From assembly GCA_018398805.1 (NCBI GenBank), contig JAGFBZ010001588.1:1-64000 (forward strand): 64,000 nucleotides of DNA. Reading direction: 5' to 3'. Under the pieces are notes generated by a model, which saw nothing but the letters and a program-made list of their open reading frames with translations, made no database searches and was not told the DNA's origin. The position numbers and the translations under genes were made by a program. This DNA comes from Hirundichthys speculiger (lineage: Eukaryota; Chordata; Actinopteri; Beloniformes; Exocoetidae). Below are positions 45,659 through 56,100 of this stretch, one piece after another; position 1 is the stretch's first letter; each line of letters begins with the position of its first letter.

Positions 45659-48107
45659 CTGTGGAGGAGGAGAAGAAGAAAACTGATCAATCAATCAGTA
45701 GTTCTGTCATTCGCTACATGTAAAGATTATTTACACCATCATCACGTGGCAACGTGAGAGAAAGGAGCTGCACAAATGTTACTGTACGTTAATTAGCTTA
45801 TGATCTTGGTTAAAACCCAGTAGGTTCCCTGTGTGAGATAATCAATACTGCTGCCTCTGAAAGAGAAGGTCATCAATCAGAGGAACGGCTCCTTGGAGTA
45901 ATTAAACGCAGAAGAAGAAGGAGAAAAAGAAGAAGAAGAACAAAGTGACAGCCGATCAACACTGAAGACAACAAAAAAATCTCCACAGATATAAACTCGT
46001 TTATTGTTCATCGTTCAGAATAAGAAGCTGAACTTCACTAACATACAACCCCCCCCCCCCACCCCATCTGTCCAGACCGAAGCAAGGCTGCATTTATTTT
46101 ACATTTTATTTCCCATTTATTGACATGTTTTTATTTCGTCTGTAGATTCTTAGAATTTAACTGCAAAAAGGAGAAAAAAAAGTAATCTGGTTAAATTTAT
46201 ATAAAATGGGGGTCACAGAGTGGGCGGGGTCATCAGGCCGTCAGGATGTTTCCATGACGACATGATAAGAGACACTTCACCGCTTTGGTGCTGATTCAAA
46301 GCCCCAGAACTGATACTAGGTCCTGGTACCAGGAACTGAAACCTGGTATGGACACCAGGAACTGACACCAGGAACTGATACCAGGAACTGACAACAGGAA
46401 CTGAAACCAGGTCCTGGTACCAGGAACTGTAACCAGGTACTGAAACCAGGAACCGAAACCAGGTACTGACACCAGGAGCTGAAACCAGGAACTGACACCA
46501 GGAACTGAAACCAGGAACTACACCAGGAGCTGAAACCAGGAACTGAAACCAGGAACCGAAACCAGGTGCTGACATCAGGAACTGAAACTAGAAACTGAAA
46601 CCAGGAACTGAAACCAGGTGCTAACATCAGGAACTGAAACTAGAAACTGAAACCAGGAACTGAAACCAGTAGCTGAAACCAGGTACTGACACCAGGAACT
46701 GAAACCAGGTACTAACACCAGGAACTGACACCAGGAACTAAAACCAGGAACCGAAACCAGGTACTGACCCCAGGAACTGAAAGCAGGTACTGAAACCAGG
46801 AAATGAAACCAGGTACTAACACCAGGAACTGATCTGACACCACTGTTATTTTTAGTCGACTAAAAATGTAAACATTTACAAATGCCTCTCTTAATTAACA
46901 TTTAATAAGGAATATTCTACTACATGAAGAGATCCAGGAATAAAATGTAAAAGTCAGGAACATGTAAAAAAAAATAAAAAGTCATTCATATCTTGACGTG
47001 TGAACAGGCTGGGGACTCCAGATGTTCGCTGTAAAGCTCACTGACGACACGTTTCAGACTAAAACAAGTGTTTTAGTTCAATTCTGATCAGTGTCAGACT
47101 TTAACCCGACCTTTGACCCCGTGGTTCCAACCACAAATGAAATCTGACATTTTCAATGGCCGACAGGGGCCGGTCACCGCTACGATGACTTCTACATCAC
47201 TGCGCCGCGCCGCTGGACTTCTCTGGGGATTTTCTCTCATTTACGGAAAGCAAACTCCAGAGTCTGCCGCTAGATAAACTTAATAAACTTTCACGTGGTG
47301 GCTCCATAAACCAGGAATCACTGGGAGAACTGGCCAGTCAAAGCCCAGACTGGAATCCAGTTGAGATGCTGTGGCGCGACCTCAAAGCGACGGTCACTGC
47401 ACTGTATTCATCATTACTGAAGATACCACTAGTCCATAGTGTTTTAAAGTTAAAAAAAAAAAAAATATTTAAAAGCCCAGTGTTGCTACCGTATTGTCAG
47501 TTTAAAAGCCGTCATGACATTTGCATTCAGTTTCTAAAAACAGTTGAAAGTTGCAGAACCACTGCACTACAGTAATATGCGCCATACTCTGAAGCACGTG
47601 CGGAATCGATCCCCTGATTAAAAGTCATACATGCATTACAGAGAGGAGGACCAGCTGACAGCAGGCTGCATGTCCGGTCCGGGTCCGGATGGGGTTCTGC
47701 ATGTTCAGGACAATCTTGAGGTGGTCTGGCTCTGCTCATATCATGCACCTGTCTGAGGAAAACCGTCACATTCTGGGTTCTGGTGTCGCCTCTGAACGGC
47801 GTTTCAGTGTTTGTCGGGAGGACCTGCCTGCTTTCCGGCACCGCAGTATGGACCGGACCTCCTGCACCGTTCGGCGGTGGGTCAGTTTCTCGTCCAGCTC
47901 CGGGTGCCTGTAGCGTTTCGGGAACCGTTCTTTGACTATGCTCGGTTTCCCCAGGAACTCCGCCCGGTACACGCGGGCCTCTGCTCCTTGTTTCAGCAGC
48001 TCCGCTTTACTCAGGAACTCCGGCACCGCCATGACGTTCGCCTCCCTCTTCTTCTTCTTCTTCTTCTTCTTCTTCTTCGACGGTTTAATGTTGCTTTGCT
48101 CCGCCAT
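45180..48107 (-). CDS. tp53rk: TP53-regulating kinase / Bud32 (PRPK), complete, 2 exons, 252 aa
   Basis: This is the atypical small kinase/ATPase of the KEOPS (EKC) complex, which with OSGEP makes the t6A modification of tRNA; it was first described as a kinase of p53. Exon 1 is 47828-48107 and exon 2 is 45180-45658. The 252-aa product matches the human length (253). Visible: nucleotide-binding K-Q-G-A-E-A-R-V-Y, Lys-59 in I-V-K-E-R-F, R-R-T-V-Q-E, catalytic H-G-D-L-T-T-S-N at 160-167 (Asp-162), D-F-G at 182-184, and the Bud32 tail R-G-R-K-R-S-M-V-G at the C terminus. Residues 11-20 are ten lysines encoded by a triplet repeat. The junction that keeps the frame uses a GC donor (GCAG|gcaggt). 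Its 5' side faces mtmr14, so the two are transcribed divergently. Confidence 0.95.
46319..46835. repeat. 13-bp minisatellite in the tp53rk intron (CCAGGAACTGAAA)
   Basis: Tandem 13-bp units CCAGGAACTGAAA with variants (CCAGGTACTGACA, CCAGGAACCGAAA) fill about 515 bp. Minus-strand frames show repeating F-L-V-S-x-P-G; these are not genes. Confidence 0.93.
47290..47402 (+). pseudogene. Tc1 transposase C-terminal fragment
   Basis: Translation gives [17 protein letters not shown], the C-terminal block of Tc1 transposases containing the third acidic residue. Only about 110 bp remain, antisense within the tp53rk intron. Confidence 0.75.
47828..48107 (-). CDS. tp53rk: tp53rk exon 1
   Basis: Starts at ATG GCG GAG CAA and runs to GCA G at 47828, phase 1. 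The nearest GT donor, four bases further in, would put exon 2 out of frame, so GC at 47827-47826 is the best-fitting donor. It contains the polylysine tract and the N-lobe with Lys-59. Confidence 0.85.
48047..48078 (-). repeat. tp53rk: Coding (AAG)n microsatellite in tp53rk
   Basis: CTT/TTC triplets on plus are AAG codons on minus and encode lysines 11-20. The tract is basic and could serve as a nuclear or nucleolar signal. Length polymorphism is likely. Confidence 0.9.
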
Positions 48108-48123
48108 TTTTTTTTTGGTTCAT
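48085..48123 (-). promoter_or_regulatory. tp53rk: Upstream ORF overlapping the tp53rk start codon
   Basis: An ATG in a good context (CACCATGA) lies 16 nt before the main ATG and is out of frame with it. It opens a 12-codon frame across the A10 run and the main start, ending at TAA 48087-48085. If it is within the mRNA, it should reduce initiation at the main ATG. Confidence 0.5.
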
Positions 48124-48289
48124 GGTGCCACCCAGCGGCCAGTCGCCCACACACAACACAGCTACGTTTACAGAAAATAAATGTGTAATTGAGTTGTTGT
48201 TTTTTTTAATCGTATTTTATTTAGATCAAGATTTTTATTTTGTTTATTAATTCTTTTACCTGACTGTATTTGGAGTCAAACATGGAGCC

Positions 48290-49180
48290 TGGTTCCTCTC
48301 ATCCACTCATGTATTCAGTCTTGCTGCAGCTAACCTTCATCCCTCCCCTCTCCAGTACATACCACATGTCTAGATGTTCCTCCACCTGCTCCCTGCTCTC
48401 ACTACAGATCACAATGTCACCTGTGACATCATAGTCCATGGAGATTCCTGTCTAACCTCATCTATCAGTCCCACCTCCACCTTGAACTCCTCCGTCACAC
48501 CTACAGCTCACCTCACCACTGTCTTCCAGCTCTCATCCATGTCCTGCTCCACTCTGACATCCTTCTCTGCTCCTCCAGACCTCCTCATCAGTACCAGAGC
48601 TCCTCTCAGCATCCTGTGATCTGCTTTCTCAGGGTCTACAAAGACACAACTTAGCTCCCTCTGACCTTCTGCTCTATCAGCGTCCTCAAAGTGAAAATTA
48701 CATCTGTAGTCCTTCTTTGGCATGAAACCATCCTGCTGTTCGCAGATGTTCACTTCTGTCCTTAGTCAAGCTTCTACTACTCTTCCCCATAACTTCATTG
48801 TGTGGCTCATCAACTTTATTCCTCCGTAGTTGCCACAACTCTGCACGTCTCCTTTGTTCTTAAAAATAGGTACCAGCACACTTCTCCTCCATTCCTCAGG
48901 AATCCTCTCACCCTCTAAGATCTTGTTGAATATCCTTGTCTAAAGCTCTGCTGCCACCTCTCCTAGACACTCCCATACCTCCACAGGTATATCATCAGGA
49001 CCAGCTCCTCCCCTCTAACGTCCTCAATTCAGTCTCAGTACTCCTTCCATGTTCCCATCACACTTCTGGCACTTATCAATACATTTTCATCTCTACCTGT
49101 AATCACCCCGGCCTGCTGCGGGTCCTTCCCATCTCCATCTCCCCGTCTCACCAACCTGCATAAATCAGCTTCTTCCTCTA
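48290..49180 (-). pseudogene. RTE-like LINE reverse-transcriptase remnant
   Basis: Minus-strand translation gives G-A-G-P-D-D-I-P-V-E-V-W, I-P-E-E-W-R-R-S-V-L-V-P-I-F-K-N-K-G-D, then N-I-C-E-Q-Q-D-G-F-M-P, C-V-F-V-D-x-E-K-A and a later D-I-V-I-C-S-type region. These are finger and palm blocks of a non-LTR reverse transcriptase widespread in fish. Stops and frameshifts break it. It sits about 180 bp upstream of the tp53rk start. The clade (RTE) is from memory of similar sequences. Confidence 0.75.
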
Positions 49181-49241
49181 CCTTTGAGGTAAAAAAAGAA
49201 AGCTCTGATAAAAGCTGGATAAAAGGTGTAATGGGCCAAAA

Positions 49242-49276
49242 ACAAACAAACAAACAAACAAACAAACAAACAAACA
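49242..49276. repeat. (CAAA)n microsatellite
   Basis: About eight to nine CAAA units just outside the 49315 element. Confidence 0.93.
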
Positions 49277-49314
49277 AGAAACATCCTGTCTGATGTCATA
49301 TCTACGACTACGAA

Positions 49315-52051
49315 GGAGTATTAAGGCCACACAGAGAAAAAAATTGTGGACTGTGATTTTTATTTTTCATTCCTCACTTAGAGAATAAAGTCGAAATGTC
49401 CAAAATAAAGTCAAAATGTCGAGAATAAAGTGGAAATGTCGAGAATAAAGTCAAAATGTTGAGAATAAAGTCGAAATGTCCAAAATAAAGTCAAAATGTC
49501 GAGAATAAAGTTGAAATGTTGAGAATAAAGTCGAAATGTCGAGAATAAAGTCAAAATGTCCAAAATAAAGTCAAAATGTCAAGAATAAAGTCAAAATGTC
49601 CAAAAAAAGTCAAAATGTCGAGAATAAAGTCAAAATGTCCAAAATAAATAATAATAAATAAAGTCAAAATGTTGAGAATAAAGTCAAAATGTCCAAAATA
49701 AAGATAAAATGTCGAGAATAAAGTCGAAATGTTGAGAATAAAGTCGAATTGTCCAAAATAAAGTCAAAATGTTGAGAATAAAGTCAAAATGTCGAGAATA
49801 AAGTCAAAATGTCCAAAATAAAGTCCAAATGTCGAGAAGAAAGTCGAAATGTTGAGAATAAAGTTGAAATGTTGAGAATAAAGTCGAATTGTCCAAAATA
49901 AAGTCAAAATGTTGAGAATAAAGTCTAAATGTCGAGAATAAAGTCGAATTGTCCAAAAAAAAAGTCAAAATGTTGAGAATAAAGTCAAAATGTTCAAAAT
50001 AAAGTCAAAATGTCGAGAATAAAGTCGAAATGTTGAGAATAAAGTCGAATTGTCCAAAATAAAGTCAAAATGTCGAGAATAAAGTCTAAATGTCGAGAAT
50101 AAAGTCGAATTGTCCAAAAAAAAGTCAAAATGTTGAGAATAAAGTCAAAATGTCGAGAATAGAGTCAAAATGTCCAAAATAAAGTCAAAATGTCGAGAAA
50201 AAGTCGAAATGTTGAAAATAAAGTCGAAATGTTGAGAATAAAGTCGAATTGTCCAAAATAAAGTCAAAATGTTGAGAATAAAGTCAAAATGTCCAGAATA
50301 AAGTCAAAATGTCCAAAATAAAGTCAAAATGTCGAGAATAAAGTCGAAATGTTGAGAAAAAGTCGAAATGTCCAAAATAAAGTCAAAATGTCGAAAATAA
50401 AGTCGAAATGTTCAGAATAAAGTCAAAATGTCCAAAATAAAGTCAAAATGTTCAAAATAAAGTCAAAATGTCCAAAATAAATTCAAAATGTCGAGAATAA
50501 AGTGCAAATGTCGAGAATAAAGTCAAAATGTTGAGAATAATGTCAAAATGTCTGTAATAAATTCGAAATGTCGAGAATAAAGTCGAAATGTTGAAAATAA
50601 AGATAAAATGTCGAGAATAAAGTCAAAATGTTGAGAATACAGTCAAAATATCGACAATAAATTCGAAATGTTGAGAATAATGTCAAAATGTCGAGAATAA
50701 ATTCAAAATGTCGAGAATAAAGTCGAAATGTCGAGAATAAATTCAAAATGTCGAGAATAATGTCAAAATGTCGAGCATAAATTCGAAATGTCGAGAATAA
50801 AGTCGAAATGTTGAAAATAAAGTCGAAATGTCGAGAATAAAGTCAAAATGTCGAGAATAAAGTCGAAATGTCGAGAATAAAGTCGAAATGTTGAGAATAA
50901 ATTCAAAATGTCGAGAATAAAGTCGAAATGTCGAGAATAAATTCAAAATGTTGAGAATAAAGTCAAAATGTCGAGCATAAATTCGAAAATGTCGAGAATA
51001 GAATAAAGTCGAAATGTTGAAAAAAAAATAAAAAAATAAAGTCGAAATGTCGAGAATAAAGTCAAAATGTCGAGAATAAAGTCGAAATGTCGAGAATAAA
51101 GTCGAAATGTTGAGAATAATGTCAAAATGTCGAGAATAAATTCAAAATGTCGAGAATAAAGTCGAAATGTCGAGAATAATGTCAAAATGTCGAGAATAAA
51201 TTCGAAATGTCGAGAATAAAGTCGAAATGTTGAAAATAAAGTCGAAATGTCGAGAATAAAGTCAAAATGTTGAGAATAAAGTCAAAATGTCGAGAATAAA
51301 GTAGAAATGTCGAGAATAAAGTCAAAATGTCGAAAATAAAGTCGAAATGTCGAGAATAATGTCAAAATGTTGAAAATAAAGTCGAAATGTCCAAAATAAA
51401 GTCAAAATGTCGAGAATAAAGTCAAAATGTCGAGAATAAAGTCGAAATGTCGAGAATAAAGTCGAAATGTTGAAAATAAAGTCGAAATGTCGAGAATAAT
51501 GTCAAAATGTCGAGAATAAAGACGAAATGTCGAGAATAAAGTCGAAATGTCGAGAATAAAGTCAAAATGTTGAGAATAATGTCAAAATGTCGAGAATAAA
51601 TTCGAAATGTTGAGAATAAAGTCAAAATGTCGAGAATAAAGTCAAAATGTTGAGAATGAGAATAATGTCAAAATGTCGAGAATAAAGTCGAAATGTCGAG
51701 AATAAAGTCGAAATGTCAAGAATAAAGTCGAAATGTCAAGAATAAAGGCGAAATGCAGTTTCCAGAATCAGTAGTTTCTTTTTCTGAATAGGTGCAATTT
51801 CTGACACAATCTCTTCAAAGTACGAATACTTATTATAATGCCGTGTCTATGTGACAAAAGCACATTATGTTGGTAGAGTAAAGCTGGTTTAAATAAATCT
51901 TTATGACAACTTTATTCTGGAAACTGCATTTTGAATTTTATTCTCGACGTTTCAACTTTATTCTCGCCATTTTGACTTTATTCTCTAAGTGAGGAATGGA
52001 AAAAAAAATCATTGTCCACATTTTTTTTTCACACTGTGGCCCTAATACTCC
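49315..52051. mobile_element. TIR element with an expanded internal minisatellite
   Basis: The left end GGAGTATTAAGGCCACACAG and the right end, read in inverse, GGAGTATTAGGGCCACAGTG are terminal inverted repeats. The similarity continues inward through GTGGAC, CATTCCTCACTTAGAGAATA and into AAAGTCRAAATG. The left arm then runs straight into the 20-bp tandem array; on the right the arm shows only two to three inverse units. A non-repetitive core of about 170 bp lies at 51760-51930. Family unknown to me. Confidence 0.75.
49381..51756. repeat. 2.4-kb minisatellite of 20-bp units (AATAAAGTCGAAATGTCGAG)
   Basis: Tandem units with variants at the CG sites (GTCAAAATG, TTGAG, TCCAA). The left third is dominated by CCAAAATAAAG variants and the right part by CGAGAATAAAG, indicating regional homogenisation. 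Every unit carries AATAAA on the plus strand. Open frames on minus (F-S-T-F-R-L-Y-S-R-H-F-D) reflect the 60-bp triple period. Confidence 0.97.
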
Positions 52052-52449
52052 GTCATACACATCCATCTCTTTGCATGTGTTTTGTCAAATGTGAGTGAGT
52101 TCAGACTCATCACAGTCGCGTGTCAGAATAAAAACAGGGAGAGTTGTTGTTGTTGTGGAACGTAGCGGTAAAAAGCAGAGGGCATCCCGGGGGGGCTCAG
52201 AGTCTGTCCCCCGGGCAGCCACAGGGCTGTGCTGCAGCCTCTCCTGTCGGCGGCTGCGGGACTTGGAGCGCTGATCAGCACCCTGCTGACGGTCCAAAAC
52301 ATCGGAGTGATAAACAAACGTAAAAGGGGATGTGGCCGTCACGTGACCGAGCCAACTTCCTGTTTACTGCCTGTGGAAGCTCCAGACTGTGACCACATTG
52401 CAACACTAAACTCCTCTGCTGTAATATCGGACCCCCGCCTTCACGGGTT
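52052..52449. other. Spacer upstream of mtmr14
   Basis: Between the TIR element and the CpG-rich mtmr14 promoter. No exon is recognised; open frames here have no domain. Confidence 0.3.
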
Positions 52450-53130
52450 CAACTTCTGCCTGGGTTTGCTCCGTTCATCGGTGCGGATGTGGCGGTCACG
52501 AAGACATGAGGACGCGACAGTTTGAGGGGAAACACCAGCGGGCCTGAGAGGATCCTGGGATTTTCCTGTCTCCGGGTGCCCGGGAATCAGCTCCCAAGTG
52601 CGGGGAGAGACGCGGACAGCAGTTCGCCTTCTCAGAAACGAACCAAAAGGAACTGCTGAGGCGAGGCGTCGCAGAGGCGCGACAGCTCGAGCGGAAACGA
52701 CCGACTTATGCCGGGGAAGCTTCGTCACGGGTCGTGGTAACCGCGGCGGCCCGGTGGTCGCTGTGTAGCCGGCGGTGCGAGCGGGCCGGCCAGCGGCGCG
52801 AGTTCGGGAAGTGGAGCGGACAGCCGGTGCCCTGAATTCAGGAGGACTCCCCGGCTCTGGCCCCCTCAAGCGGGCAGTCAGGAAAAAGCTAGCCGGGAAG
52901 GGATGGCCTGGTCGGTCCTCCCGTCCCCAAGGACAAGGCTCTGCGGTGTTTGAAGGAGGTCGGGTCCGGCTAGAGGCCGCCGCTGCTGCGGGTCGAGGCG
53001 CGATGATGGCCGCCTCCCCCTCCGCGGCTTCCGGGCAGTCGCTCCGAAAGGGCGAGGAAATAGCGGATTTGATAGATTTGTTTTCCAAGACTCAGTACAG
53101 GGCGAAGGAAGTCAGTCAGCGGGTAAGACG
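52450..53130 (+). promoter_or_regulatory. mtmr14: CpG-island promoter of mtmr14
   Basis: Dense CpG dinucleotides rise from about 52450 and continue through the first exon, with no TATA box. The long open frames on both strands here (215 codons on minus, 132 on plus) follow from the high GC content. The plus frame is simply the upstream extension of mtmr14 exon 1. Confidence 0.65.
53003..53122 (+). CDS. mtmr14: mtmr14 exon 1
   Basis: Two adjacent ATG codons (53003, 53006) follow GCGCG. The exon encodes an Ala/Ser-rich start, then I-A-D-L-I-D-L-F-S-K-T-Q-Y-R-A-K-E. The strong donor is CGG|gtaaga at 53123, phase 0. A weaker donor, TCA|gtcagc at 53115, phase 1, would fit the downstream frame. 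Confidence 0.8.
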
Positions 53131-56100
53131 GTGTCACTTTCCCACTGGTGTAAATTACATTTCATGGAATTAACTTGTCATGGATGTCAACAAAATTACA
53201 CAAAATGGATATATGGGTTGATGATCTATTAAAAAAACAAAACAAAAAAAAAAACAACTAATGGATTCAATAATTAGTTCGCCATTAATTACATGAAGAA
53301 GGGCTCAGTTGAAGTGAATTTATGCCTTCAAAAAGCTTTCTGCGTCAAAGGAGAGGTTGTTCTTTCTCCTTTTGCTCTCCTGACATTTTTCCAAAGGACA
53401 TTGGGTCTAATGCAATAAAACGAACAAATAAAGACAGAGAGACGCAGACAAATAAAATGCCCATCAGGAGGATCCGCCCTGCAAAATCAAGTCACTTTAA
53501 TGGTGAAAATAGGAATCTGTATTTAAGGCCACAAAAACAGCACTTTATCCACGACAAATGACAAGAGTCTTTGTGTGTCATTGATTATAAACAGATCACC
53601 AGTGAAGAGGTGACACAGACCTGCTGATGCCAGTGATATTAATGCCCAATATACTGGCATGTACGCGCCCAGATGTGCACTGTCTCAGTTAGTGCTGGGC
53701 AATATGACGATACATATCGCGGGGGGGGACGATAGAAAAGTGTGTATCGTGCCATTTCTCTTCTATCGTTTCTATCATTTCTAACCTAATTTTATCAATT
53801 ATTACAGCAAATGTGTAAGTAAATAACCTGCAATGATAAATTTGATAGAATCATATCTACTTCTACAAAGTAGCCTTTTATGTTTGCACTTTTATTCATG
53901 GTTAACGCCTTAAACAGTTCTCTTCAACCCTGATGTTTACTTTAGACACTTTATATTGGTTTGCAAACTTTGCACTACAAGGTTACAGATTTCAGAAAGT
54001 TGAAAAAAAGAATTTGTGTTTATTTTTTTTTATAGCTGAACTTTAGTGCAAAAATGTGTTTTTCCTCTCAGAAACTGTTGAGCACTTTAAAAAAAATGTG
54101 AAAGCTACTGTACCTCTGTACCTACCTGTTTTTGCTGCACTAAAATGTATGTTTGTGACAGTTCAGCTAAATGTCCTTTCAAAATAACGTTGAAAAGTAA
54201 ACAATGACATTTTTGTCAAACTTTTCAGAGAATAACTGAAAACATACCTTATTATTGTTTATCGTGATATATATCGTTATCGTGATATAAAATAGTCCAC
54301 ATTGTGATATATGATTTTTTTTTCCATATCGCCCAGCACTAGTCTCAGTATCTACATAATGCTCATCACATGTGGTTGAAGCTTAGTGATCTTTGTTTTG
54401 GCTCCTCACAGGTGGAGACGATAGACGTTGTCTGGAGCTGTTTGCCAAAGATTACAAGTACAGCATCATCCACAACCCCAACGGAGAAGTGTGCGGCCAC
54501 TACCCTCGTCAGATAGTCTTCCTGGAGTACGAGTGCACAGAAGCGGACAGAGACAGGTACTCTCCACGGCCCGGTCCATGTTTTTTTTTTTTTTTTTTCC
54601 CCTGAATACAAAGTCCAGCCCTTTCGGTTACCGATTACCCCATTGTTTGTGTACGTCGCTCCTCTGACCCCGCGGTGCGCGGAGCAAAGGTCGGCCTGAG
54701 TCCCGGGCCGCTCTGAGGGCTTAAAGGAGGCAGAAGTGACTGCGTGGTCGCCTGAGGTCGCTGGAGCAGACTCAATAAATCATTCTGTCTCGCTGCTGAT
54801 TATCTGACGGATGCGAAATGTTGTTCAAAACAAATGCTGCATATACAGGTTTAAAAAAAAAAACATGTGTTTGTGTGTGGGGGGGGGGCTTTGGCTCCAG
54901 CTTGATATCTGATATTGTTCTTGACATGGCTCCAGTTGTTCAGTGATACACAGGCAGCGCTGGAGTGGAGCTCAGTCCAACAGTAAGCTGTTTGCTAAAC
55001 TAGACATGAATGTTTGAAAAAACGTGGAGCGCCGGCGTTAAAACGGCCCGGCTGGTGAGACCAAAAGTTAAATAGCAGCTGATCAGGAGCTTATAGGATC
55101 CACCAGCCAGGTAGTTATATCTTCATAAATCTTCTGGGAAGTAAGTCCGGCTCTTCTGATGGATGAGGTTGAGATTTCCGTGAATGTAGTCGGTGATTTA
55201 GATAATTGAATGTCGGCGTTTACCGCTCTGAAGCAGAAATGTTAGAGGATGTCACGAATCTGTCGCGCTCTTTGACTTTCAGCATCGCCTGGAAAAGTCT
55301 TAAGAGGTCGTTATGACGCATTCACATCCTCTACGTGCACCACTTATCTTTCCAGTGCTTGACCCTTTCTTGCATGGATTACCGATGTTCTCATGCACTT
55401 CTTTCACAATTTATCGATGACGAGTTAAACCGTGTTTTTCTCTCGTGCGCCTGTGTGTGAGTTACTTGATCAAATAAAAAGAAACGCGACAGTTATTAAG
55501 CACGTCTTTAAGCGCACCCAGGTATACCCAGCAGGTATGACTGAATGGTTTAAGTGCAGCTAAACCATCAAAACCGATGCAAACGCACACTAAAAAAGGG
55601 CTTTTGAATAGCCGTCGTCTGCAGTGACCACTGTGCACGAGGCGGTTAGGCTTTGACCCGTATCACCGTGCACTGAATATTATTGAATCTTAGACTGTTA
55701 GTCGGGCAAGCAAATGATCTGAAATTGATCTGAGAGGCTCACGTGGTGCAGTGAATGATGGGATGCTGCTGTATGATACTGGACTGCCAGGAAATGGTGA
55801 TTATCTGATTACTGATTATCATCCAGTCATAAAAACCTTTTAGCTAATAATAATAAGGATGATGATATATTTTATTTATAACACACACACACACAAAGTA
55901 GTATCAGATGCCTTCATTGATTGCGCAGACTGAAATGTGGACCGTATGTTGATTTGGTTTCGCGCAGGTTCGAGAGCACAGTGCAGATCAATAAACTCCA
56001 GGACCTCGTCAACCGGAGCAAACTGGCTCGCTGCAGAGGGAGATTCGTCTGCCCCGTCATCCTCTACAACGGCAAGGTATTTACTTCTGGTTTACAACTG

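Noticed and set aside
45309..45686. 125-codon plus frame opposite tp53rk exon 2
   Set aside because: Shadow of the conserved kinase exon on the other strand.
45659..47827. GT donor at 47823-47822 for the tp53rk intron
   Set aside because: Using it puts exon 2 out of frame and destroys the conserved kinase C-lobe; the GC donor four bases earlier keeps both.
52441..53088. 215-codon minus-strand frame opposite mtmr14 exon 1
   Set aside because: High-GC CpG island makes open frames on all strands; no domain, and it contradicts the clearly coding plus strand.
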